Of a stretch of DNA of 6,819 nucleotides, positions 1 to 6,459 are shown one piece after another. The stretch lies in NCBI GenBank assembly GCA_028696935.1, contig JAQVGE010000053.1:1-6819 (forward strand), read 5' to 3'. Each line of letters starts with the position of its first letter. Position 1 is the first letter of the stretch. This stretch comes from Minisyncoccota bacterium. Its GTDB lineage: Bacteria > Patescibacteria > Paceibacteria > UBA9973. The notes beneath the pieces are model-generated. The model saw only the letters and a program-made list of their open reading frames with translations. It had not been told where the DNA came from and searched no databases. The translations under genes were made by a program, and so were the position numbers.

Positions 1-423
1 AAAGACCAATTCAATGACATCGCCAATCGATCATCCCATTACTGGCAGGGACTGGCAGAGCATACTGCACTCAGAATCCGAGAGTTTGGAAGGCTTCAGG
101 GTTACAAGAAAGCCAAAGCCAGATATTACAAGCTCGTGGTTATCCTGGATGACCGCACCAGTGACATCTGCCGGGCTCTGGCTGCCCAAGACAAGGTCTA
201 TCCCCTGAACGATGCCCTTGAAGTGATAGATAATCTGATGGCACTGGATACAAAGTCCAGCAGCCTGGATGATGCCCGTGAATACATCAAAGCACTTGCA
301 CCCTGGATCAAGGATGATCAGATCGAGTACGACTCCGAGATGAACCCGGTAGGCGTCTCCGGAGTGCATACACCGTTCCCGCCGTTTCATTGGAAGTGCA
401 GTACAACAAGCTCGATTCTGTAA
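1..423 (+). CDS. Phage head morphogenesis protein, Mu gpF / SPP1 gp7-like (C-terminal part, 5' end outside window)
   Basis: The frame is open from base 1 to the TAA at 421-423, giving 140 residues with no convincing start, so the gene begins before the window. The GTG at 136 lies inside the conserved domain and is not the true start. Visible motifs are an N-terminal helix region (QFNDIANRSSHYWQGLAEHT), then KARYYKLVVILDDRTSDICR with the D-R-T-S-x-x-C signature (Cys codon 169-171), and a closing PPFHWKC (Cys codon 397-399). This paired-cysteine, PPxHxxC ending is the hallmark of the phage Mu F-like / SPP1 gp7 minor head protein domain. That family is involved in capsid assembly or DNA packaging and lies next to portal genes in tailed phages. 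GC is about 51% over 1-420 by hand count, against about 34-42% in the parts of the operon counted. It probably marks the end of a prophage or a prophage remnant; whether it is intact upstream cannot be seen. Confidence 0.83.
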   Translation, partial: KDQFNDIANRSSHYWQGLAEHTALRIREFGRLQGYKKAKARYYKLVVILDDRTSDICRALAAQDKVYPLNDALEVIDNLMALDTKSSSLDDAREYIKALAPWIKDDQIEYDSEMNPVGVSGVHTPFPPFHWKCSTTSSIL

Positions 424-431
424 AAAAAGCG

Positions 432-462
432 ATTGAGCCCGATTTATCAGATCGGGCTCAAT
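432..462 (-). terminator. Intrinsic terminator between convergent genes
   Basis: There is a perfect 12-bp inverted repeat, ATTGAGCCCGAT at 432-443 and its exact complement at 451-462, with a 7-nt loop. Read on the minus strand the hairpin is followed after 3 nt by seven Ts (complement of the A-run at 422-428), a standard Rho-independent layout. It lies 13 nt beyond the stop of the 1496-residue gene. On the plus strand the same hairpin follows the phage gene but is trailed by ATAGCATTTGATACTATTTT, a poor T-tract, so it probably terminates the phage transcript only weakly. The A-run that supplies the minus-strand T-tract overlaps the phage gene's stop codon. Confidence 0.85.
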
Positions 463-475
463 ATAGCATTTGATA

Positions 476-3400
476 CTATTTTAGCATCATTACTTTTTTG
501 ACTACTGAATTGATCCCGCTATCAATTCTGATAAAATACAAGCCGGAACTCACTGAACGGTTACCGTTATCTTTACCATCCCAAATCACTTTGTGGAAGC
601 CTCTCATCATGTTGCCATCTATCAAATCGCGTACTTTTTGTCCCCGAATGTTATAGATAGAAAGGCGTACCTTGCTTTCTTCCGGTAATGAGAATGTTAT
701 CGTGGTGGAAGGATTGAAGGGATTGGGATAGTTGTTTACTTCCAATTTGGTGGGAACCGGAGCGTTGTAAATCGACTCATCTTCCGAATTTTCCAATATC
801 TTACCCCATAACTGCTCCACCGTTTGTTTTGCATCCTTGAGATTGGAGATTGAGATTCCGTTTGATAGATATGATGCTTCCGAATGGGCAGCCTTGCCCG
901 AGTCATCATAATACATATCCTGCATTGTATATGATATGTCGAGCAGACACATGAGCGAATCCACTTCAGTAGTGGAAAAGAGCAAAAGGTCTTCATAAAC
1001 TTGTATCGCTTCAGGGTACAGGCCATCCAATCTTTCAAGTATGGCATATTTACCTTGAGCACCTTTTATTAGGACACTGTCGCTGCACGCTACCATGTAA
1101 GCATCATAGATTCCGCGCAAATCGCTTAACAAGTCAGGATAGCCTGCATAAATGGAGTTTAACCTTCCCAAGCTCTGCAAAGCATACAGACTATCCGGTT
1201 CATTTGTAACTATGCTGGTATATAGTTGCCTGGCCAGCACTTGATCTCCACTTTCTTCTGCCACCAAAGCCTGCTGAAACAGGTTGTCTCCTGAATGTAA
1301 AAAGAATGTATTCGGCTCCAGGCTAAATGGTACAAAATCCACTCTCCACGAAAGAGGATAAATTGAGGCTTGGATCTGATGTCGATCAGTAGTTCCCCAA
1401 TAATTATTTGTTGCTTTCAGAGGCTTAGGCACATCATAGGATTGGTAATAAAGAGAATATCCTATTCCATCGGCATTGATATCATTGTAATTATCGTCTA
1501 AAATCGGATATGAGTCGTTTAGGAGCCATATTTCTGGCCCAGAGATACCATTGATCTCAGTATAAGAGATATTGCATTCTCTGACTATCGGCTCGGAGCT
1601 CCGGAGCATGAATAGCCCTATCGAAGCATTATCGTGAATATCGTTATTGGAAATCATGGTATTGCTATTGTAGATCAGCACAGCTACGTCATTTTGCGTG
1701 ATCTCATTGTCGCCTATATACCCTAAGGAACTGGCGATATAATTATTCAAAACCACGATGCCGGAACTGTTTTGTAGTATCCTATTATTCTCGATGATGA
1801 AGGGAGTACTCGTATCTATGGATATACCTTCATCACAATTCCTGATTTCACTATTGGTGATTGCTGCTGTTCCTCTGACCTGGATGCCAGTCATGGCACT
1901 TTCAATAATAGCGTTGTTACAAAAAAGGTAGGCATTCTGGTAAGTAACAATACCAGACCATTGTTGGTTACTGGTATCCATAGTTATCGATCTCGAATCA
2001 CCACCATCTATAGTTAGTAATCCATAATTGTGGATTCTAACTCCCCCGGAAATCAATACCGAACTGTTTGGTCCTATGTCCATACTGGCACCACTTACGA
2101 TTGTGATATTGCCTGTTATCTCAACATTTCCCTGAATATTGAGGCCGGTATAAATTTGAGTTTGAGGAATCGTGCCCATAGCGATAGTAAGATCATCATT
2201 TATCAGCCCTGCTGCCTCTAAATCAGCCCAGGCATAATTGACATAGAAATACTGATCATCATAAGCTAAAGACTGAAGTATATCTGTAGAGGAGAAACGA
2301 TAATTTGGATCGGGATTGGGTATCGGTTCAGGAATCTGGGGTTCAAGCTGTGTGCGCATAATCGCGGAAAATTGATCTGGATCAGCACCTGATCTATATA
2401 TCTTAAATCTCGGATGTGAAATTGAGGTATCGTGACATACCACATCCAGCTTCTCTTGCATATATGATGCTGAGATTCCCTTTATATCACTGTTGCACAA
2501 ACGCAAGAGATCAGTATCATCAACTTGCAGGTATTCTCCATTTAACAAAACAATGGATCGATCTAAAGAGATAGACGGTGTGTCTCTGTACTTAGTAACC
2601 ACAAACAACTTTCCATCTGTCTCAATAGCATTATCTAAAATATCAATTGCCTGATCAGCCCCATCAGTACATCCAATCAGTGTTAAGGTTTCCGTAGCCG
2701 GGACGCTGCTTGATATACATGTAACAGCAGTACAATATATGGAATCAATTACGGTAACAGATTCAAGCACTCTGGAAGTGCCACCTGATCTTGGAGCTAA
2801 AACTGTAATAAACTTTGGATCTTGAGCTGCAATTGCGACTTGTTTGCCCTGATAATGAGATGCATATCCTAGACGGTAGTCATTGGGAAGTCTGTTAGAA
2901 GTATCAATATTTAATGAATAGTTCGGAGATAGTGACCCACATGCTATATCCACATAGTCACAATTAGATACTTCATCTTTCTCTACTGAAATAACATTGC
3001 CAGTCAGCACAACGCTTGTAGTATCACCTACTCCGAAGTGCAATAGATTCCAATAATCGTAAAAGTTCTCCTCATCAACTGATTCCACATCATCAAAAAT
3101 AATAAACAAATCATCGTCCCTAACAAATGATCTTGATAAAAGAGCAATTACATTCTGCTGACTTAGGGGTTGGCTCCAATCTTCAGCATTACGGTATCCT
3201 AACCTCAATTTCAGTAAATCTAAATTAGGACTTTTTTGAAAGTAATCTCTAATGCAAGGATCTTCTATCATTTGTTCCTCAGTTACTGCTTCTTCATCAT
3301 AAGAATTAAAAGCACTTATTGGGCGGTATAAAGCACCTTGGTTGTTTAATAGACTAGATAAAACCGTATCCGATGGGTTAACTATTAGCATATTGTGTGC

Positions 3401-4966
3401 ATACGGAGATCGGCAATATTTTCGCCCGTCGTCCCAACCATATCGATAGTATCCTGGATCAATAAGGAATTGCTTGCCCTTATAGAAAAAGGAAAAACTT
3501 GATTGATCGGCTTGATCATGATAGCCAGAAAAACTATTCTCGTGAACTATTTTAAGCGTGGGTTTTAAATGATATGTTTGACTTGTAAATGCAGAGCTCT
3601 CTGAGACTTTAGTAAGTACAGAGAATTCGGAATTTGACCAGGATTCAAATCCAACAGAATTAGGCACCTCGGTGTAATTCAATATCTTCGGTTGTTTATA
3701 AGGATTTGATAAATATTGGACAAAAAAGTTACATGGTAGCCAACCAGATGATATGATTTTATAACTATCCGAATTTAAATCCTTTTTTGTGCGGATATAC
3801 CATGAGCATTTAGGGTCAATGCTCTGATTATTAGATGTGTTTTGGTAGAAAGCATATGCTACACTAGGTTCGATCTCTTGAATGTATTTTGCATCATTAT
3901 ACGCCCAATCTTCTCCAGTAGGAGATAACTTTTGGGTCACATCACATATCCATGATATTATGTATTGGTTGTTAAAGTAATTTGTGCTGCCGGCAGAAAG
4001 CCTATTTCTTGCAACAAAATAAGGTGCCAATTGTGCTATGAGAAATCCCATATAATTCACACCTTCGAAATAAGCTCCACTTTTCGAAGTATGAAAATAT
4101 AGCATACCAGCTTTCTGATGTTCCTGTAAAAAAGTTATAGGGACATTCGTAGAGACCAATTGGCTATCTACATAAGCCACGATGTCCGACATCTCGTCAT
4201 ACATACTTGGATCTGTAACGGATAGCAACAATGCGGTCAATCCTAATGCACCGTACATCCCTAACCTATATTGTATCATGCTGAAACCAGGATAATCGGG
4301 TTGTTCTGATGCAGGAAAGTCATGAGCCCAATAACCATGTTGGTATTGTTTATAACTTGTCGGGAAACTGGAAGGATTGGCAAAGATAGAGTCATAATAA
4401 GCTTCCGTTTCCAACATAATATCTTTACACATTAACATTATATTTTTTAGCTTACATAGATTATGGTAGTATGTATTGGTGCTATCCATGTCGCTGTAAT
4501 AGTAATACAAGCAATCATACAACATTGAAGTATTTATAGCTAAATAGCTTAGTTTAAGAGCCCTATCCGTACTTTCAACGGATGTGTCTTTGAACGAGTC
4601 CTCTAGAATGGTCAAGTAATCATCCGAAATGGAGTATAGCTCATCGTTAATGCCGCTAATAGCAGATAACTGGTTTGTTCCAAACATTGCCTTGCCTAAT
4701 TTGTATGCTGAATTACGGATGCTTAAATAGTCTTGTCCGGGAACATACCGATTAGCACGCATGTCATCATCTTCATATCGAACACGCGCACTATCAAGAA
4801 AACTATTCAGGAAATGATCGTAATACTCACTTGATGAATCAGAAATCGAACTACGAATATCAGTTAATGTCTGGGCGTCAATAGTGATGGAACGATCGAT
4901 AAATGTCTGGGCGTACATAAAACCACACGAAATGATTGAAATGATTAAAGAAACTAATGTTTTCAT
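476..4966 (-). CDS. Secreted multidomain protein: heparinase II/III-like lyase + beta-helix + TPR-like region + C-terminal sorting domain
   Basis: 1496 residues. The ATG start (4964-4966) is fixed by AGGAGA 5 nt upstream and a signal peptide (1-19, MKTLVSLIISIISCGFMYA). Residues ~30-430 fit the helical toroid of heparinase II/III-family lyases, with GAYFEGVNY at 297-305, where Y305 is the candidate catalytic Tyr. Residues ~440-760 fit its beta-sandwich: HDQADQSSF from H483, LIDPGYYRYG from 501 and PYAHNM with H524. A proline-rich linker (871-891) leads to a right-handed beta-helix (~930-1193, N-x-I/N-x-x-I rungs ending NNYWG), a TPR-like helical stretch (~1221-1350) and an FlgD-like sorting domain (~1410-1496, YPNPFNPSTT to KKVMMLK). 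Family knowledge suggests lyase cleavage of a uronic-acid polysaccharide, outside the cell or on its surface; the substrate cannot be deduced. Q485 stands where many relatives have a zinc-binding His, so activity is uncertain. It is the last gene of the operon, 9 nt after its neighbour. Domain calls are firm for the helix and sorting domain, good for heparinase, moderate for TPR. Confidence 0.86.
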   Translation of the reverse strand: MKTLVSLIISIISCGFMYAQTFIDRSITIDAQTLTDIRSSISDSSSEYYDHFLNSFLDSARVRYEDDDMRANRYVPGQDYLSIRNSAYKLGKAMFGTNQLSAISGINDELYSISDDYLTILEDSFKDTSVESTDRALKLSYLAINTSMLYDCLYYYYSDMDSTNTYYHNLCKLKNIMLMCKDIMLETEAYYDSIFANPSSFPTSYKQYQHGYWAHDFPASEQPDYPGFSMIQYRLGMYGALGLTALLLSVTDPSMYDEMSDIVAYVDSQLVSTNVPITFLQEHQKAGMLYFHTSKSGAYFEGVNYMGFLIAQLAPYFVARNRLSAGSTNYFNNQYIISWICDVTQKLSPTGEDWAYNDAKYIQEIEPSVAYAFYQNTSNNQSIDPKCSWYIRTKKDLNSDSYKIISSGWLPCNFFVQYLSNPYKQPKILNYTEVPNSVGFESWSNSEFSVLTKVSESSAFTSQTYHLKPTLKIVHENSFSGYHDQADQSSFSFFYKGKQFLIDPGYYRYGWDDGRKYCRSPYAHNMLIVNPSDTVLSSLLNNQGALYRPISAFNSYDEEAVTEEQMIEDPCIRDYFQKSPNLDLLKLRLGYRNAEDWSQPLSQQNVIALLSRSFVRDDDLFIIFDDVESVDEENFYDYWNLLHFGVGDTTSVVLTGNVISVEKDEVSNCDYVDIACGSLSPNYSLNIDTSNRLPNDYRLGYASHYQGKQVAIAAQDPKFITVLAPRSGGTSRVLESVTVIDSIYCTAVTCISSSVPATETLTLIGCTDGADQAIDILDNAIETDGKLFVVTKYRDTPSISLDRSIVLLNGEYLQVDDTDLLRLCNSDIKGISASYMQEKLDVVCHDTSISHPRFKIYRSGADPDQFSAIMRTQLEPQIPEPIPNPDPNYRFSSTDILQSLAYDDQYFYVNYAWADLEAAGLINDDLTIAMGTIPQTQIYTGLNIQGNVEITGNITIVSGASMDIGPNSSVLISGGVRIHNYGLLTIDGGDSRSITMDTSNQQWSGIVTYQNAYLFCNNAIIESAMTGIQVRGTAAITNSEIRNCDEGISIDTSTPFIIENNRILQNSSGIVVLNNYIASSLGYIGDNEITQNDVAVLIYNSNTMISNNDIHDNASIGLFMLRSSEPIVRECNISYTEINGISGPEIWLLNDSYPILDDNYNDINADGIGYSLYYQSYDVPKPLKATNNYWGTTDRHQIQASIYPLSWRVDFVPFSLEPNTFFLHSGDNLFQQALVAEESGDQVLARQLYTSIVTNEPDSLYALQSLGRLNSIYAGYPDLLSDLRGIYDAYMVACSDSVLIKGAQGKYAILERLDGLYPEAIQVYEDLLLFSTTEVDSLMCLLDISYTMQDMYYDDSGKAAHSEASYLSNGISISNLKDAKQTVEQLWGKILENSEDESIYNAPVPTKLEVNNYPNPFNPSTTITFSLPEESKVRLSIYNIRGQKVRDLIDGNMMRGFHKVIWDGKDNGNRSVSSGLYFIRIDSGINSVVKKVMMLK
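1388..2179 (-). other. Right-handed parallel beta-helix domain within the large protein
   Basis: Residues ~930-1193 carry successive rungs of about 21-24 residues with Asn ladders and alternating hydrophobics: ITNSEIRNCDEGISI, IENNRILQNSSGIVVL, IGDNEITQNDVAVLIY, ISNNDIHDNASIGLFM, VRECNISYTEINGI. The domain opens with low-complexity beta strands (LNIQGNVEITGNITIVSG, LLTIDGG) and closes with ATNNYWGTTD, the usual end cap in FCB secreted proteins. The fold (PbH1/NosD type) commonly binds or cuts long polysaccharides. No catalytic residues of a pectate-lyase kind were recognised, so a binding or scaffold role is as likely as an enzymatic one. Confidence 0.82.
4866..4914 (-). repeat. 13-bp direct repeat around the signal peptide cleavage region
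   Basis: On the plus strand AATGTCTGGGCGT occurs at 4866-4878 and again at 4902-4914, exactly 36 bp (12 codons) apart and in frame. It encodes AQT(F/L) twice: once at the predicted cleavage site (YAQTF) and once twelve residues later (DAQTL). The copies are identical in DNA although the residues between them differ, which suggests a small duplication or a recombination scar, or chance. Confidence 0.5.
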
Positions 4967-4971
4967 AGTAA

Positions 4972-4977
4972 TCTCCT
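4972..4977 (-). promoter_or_regulatory. Shine-Dalgarno site of the 1496-residue gene, overlapping the upstream stop codon
   Basis: The minus strand reads TAGGAGATTACTATG. AGGAGA lies 5 nt before the ATG, and its first two bases belong to the TAG stop (4976-4978) of the preceding gene. This fixes the start and implies translational coupling or re-initiation by terminating ribosomes. Confidence 0.85.
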
Positions 4978-6448
4978 ACTTTAATAACACAAATTTCTTT
5001 GTGTTGCCTGGATTGTGTGAATCACGGACAAAGTATATACCTGCGGTACAATTCTTGCCGTTACGATCTCTTCTATCCCATACGACTTTTGCTGACGAAT
5101 TTAAAGTATCCTCCACTTGGAATGTTTTTACTTTCTGGCCTCTCAGATTATATATCTCAATATCAGTAGTTCCTTTTGTACTTAGCGCACCATAATCAAG
5201 CTCTATCGTTAAAAAACCTTTTGCAGGATTCGGATAGGCAGATATTGCATTTACAGGAGGAGCCTGGACTTCATCTGCCACAGGTACCTGTCCATTTGGT
5301 AATAGTTTATACGCTGCGATATACGTATAACCTCCATTCCCCACAACATAAATACATCCATATCGATCTATTTGCATATTCTCTATAAAAAGAGGGAAGG
5401 ATTCATATAACGTAATTCCGCTATAGCTTACAGACCAGATATTTGAAAGGAATTGGTCGAATTTGGATATCCTGAATCCACCTTGGATATCTATACCTAA
5501 GAGCACAAAATTATCAAAAGATTTTGATGCTGCGAGTATGTGAGACGTATTTGATCCAAGGCTATATCTTCGCATATTGCCCGAGAGATCTATGGATATA
5601 AGTGATGTGTTATAGTTACCATTGCTGGAATCGATAGTAAAAACTGCTAAGGAATCAGAGTCAAAAAACATATTAGTGCCATGATACTGATTGGTGCTAT
5701 ACTGATTGCTGACGCCGATGTCGTATCGGTTGAGGATTGATCCATTCACATCCGTTTGTAAGATACTTAGATCATCAGAGTTCAGATAAGAGGCCACATA
5801 GATTGTGTTGTCATCTCTTTGTACTAATTTAACGCAATTACTTGGATGATAATCTTGAACATCGGGTGGATAATATGTCGCAGCCAATGAATCTCCGATT
5901 GCGCTCATGCGAAATAGGGCTCCATTGTTTCCATAAGACTGCGCCGCAACCTTACCGCAAATCATAATCTCGCCATTTGTCAAGCGCAAAGCATGGTTGA
6001 AACTTGACGAGCCATAGCTAACAAAGGACTTATGATCATCTAGAGTATAAGATCCGTTTGTGTCTATGGATCCTACATGATAGCTATTTGGAGTACCGAC
6101 CACAAAGTGCACAACGTCGTTTTGATCTATTTCTATGCCAATGATGCTACGGATGCCGTAAGTGCTCCAAATCGGCTTATACCAAAGAGGATCGCCTTGG
6201 GAGTCAAGCTTGATGATTACGGGTAGAAAAGTCCACCAAGGATCATCACAGAAACCTGCATCCCCAAGTATTATTAAACTGCTGTCAGAGCTTACATATA
6301 TAGTTTTGGGAGTAAAGTCCTCCAGATAACCAAGAGTTGTTTCATAATCTATTAATGAAAATTTACTGATATACCCGCTCTGGGCAAATGCCATGCTACT
6401 GAGCATAGCCAGAATCGAGATGAGTAGAATAAGCATTGATTGTTTCAT
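4976..6448 (-). CDS. Secreted beta-propeller-like protein with C-terminal sorting domain
   Basis: 490 residues, not recognised as a named protein. The ATG (6446-6448) is set by AGGAGGA 4 nt upstream and by a signal peptide with a hydrophobic core and AFA/Q cleavage site (MLILLISILAMLSSMAFAQ, cut after ~22). Residues ~25-385 show repeated short-strand units with a K/D-x-x-G turn: IIKLDSQGDPLWY, VGSIDTNGSYTL, LFRMSAIGDSLAA, ILQTDVNGSILN, LISIDLSGNMRRY, ISKFDQFLSNIW, AAYKLLPNGQ. Each lies near a phrase such as NTIYVASY or GCIYVVGN. This is the pattern of beta-propeller repeat proteins (SBBP / delta-60 type); about six to seven blades are inferred. No catalytic motif was seen. From ~399 a short-form sorting domain follows: YPNP at 405-408, IEIYNLRGQKVKTF, VVWDRRDRNG, AGIYFVR and terminal KKFVLLK. 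It is the middle gene of the operon, with 9-nt gaps on both sides, and a paralogue of the partial upstream gene. A binding, adhesion or surface-structural role is a guess. Confidence 0.82.
   Translation of the reverse strand: MKQSMLILLISILAMLSSMAFAQSGYISKFSLIDYETTLGYLEDFTPKTIYVSSDSSLIILGDAGFCDDPWWTFLPVIIKLDSQGDPLWYKPIWSTYGIRSIIGIEIDQNDVVHFVVGTPNSYHVGSIDTNGSYTLDDHKSFVSYGSSSFNHALRLTNGEIMICGKVAAQSYGNNGALFRMSAIGDSLAATYYPPDVQDYHPSNCVKLVQRDDNTIYVASYLNSDDLSILQTDVNGSILNRYDIGVSNQYSTNQYHGTNMFFDSDSLAVFTIDSSNGNYNTSLISIDLSGNMRRYSLGSNTSHILAASKSFDNFVLLGIDIQGGFRISKFDQFLSNIWSVSYSGITLYESFPLFIENMQIDRYGCIYVVGNGGYTYIAAYKLLPNGQVPVADEVQAPPVNAISAYPNPAKGFLTIELDYGALSTKGTTDIEIYNLRGQKVKTFQVEDTLNSSAKVVWDRRDRNGKNCTAGIYFVRDSHNPGNTKKFVLLK
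5226..5315 (-). repeat. Copy 1 of a 90-bp near-identical coding repeat
   Basis: This block matches 6687-6776 at 84 of 90 positions by hand alignment (about 93%), at an offset of 1461 bp. It encodes AYKLLPNGQVPVADEVQ followed by APPVNAISAYPNP, that is, the end of the last propeller-like unit, the linker and the start of the sorting domain. Sequence on both sides is far less similar. It could be a gene-conversion tract or a strongly constrained linker. Confidence 0.85.
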
Positions 6449-6452
6449 TTTA

Positions 6453-6459
6453 TCCTCCT
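6453..6459 (-). promoter_or_regulatory. Shine-Dalgarno site of the 490-residue gene, overlapping the upstream stop codon
   Basis: The minus strand reads TAGGAGGATAAAATG. AGGAGGA is a near-perfect Shine-Dalgarno 4 nt before the ATG, and it starts inside the TAG stop (6458-6460) of the preceding gene. The arrangement mirrors the next junction downstream. Confidence 0.87.

Noticed and set aside
31..390. 119-codon open frame on the minus strand opposite the phage gene
   Set aside because: It is wholly antisense to a frame with clear gpF/gp7 motifs, has no recognisable domain, and its composition fits a reverse-strand shadow.
136..423. Treating GTG at 136 as the start of a 95-residue phage protein
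   Set aside because: The conserved domain continues upstream in the same frame without a stop to base 1, so the start lies before the window.
736..1062. 108-codon open frame on the minus strand inside the large gene
   Set aside because: It overlaps the TPR-like segment in another frame, has no domain or ribosome binding site, and is Cys/Met/Arg-rich in the way of an out-of-frame translation.
1598..1607. Perfect 10-bp palindrome GCTCCGGAGC
   Set aside because: It lies in coding sequence of the beta-helix, has no loop or T-tract, and has no partner elsewhere; chance or codon use explains it.
4884..5195. 103-codon plus-strand frame across the junction of two minus-strand genes
   Set aside because: It is antisense to a signal peptide, a Shine-Dalgarno and a sorting domain that are all well supported, and it has no motif of its own.
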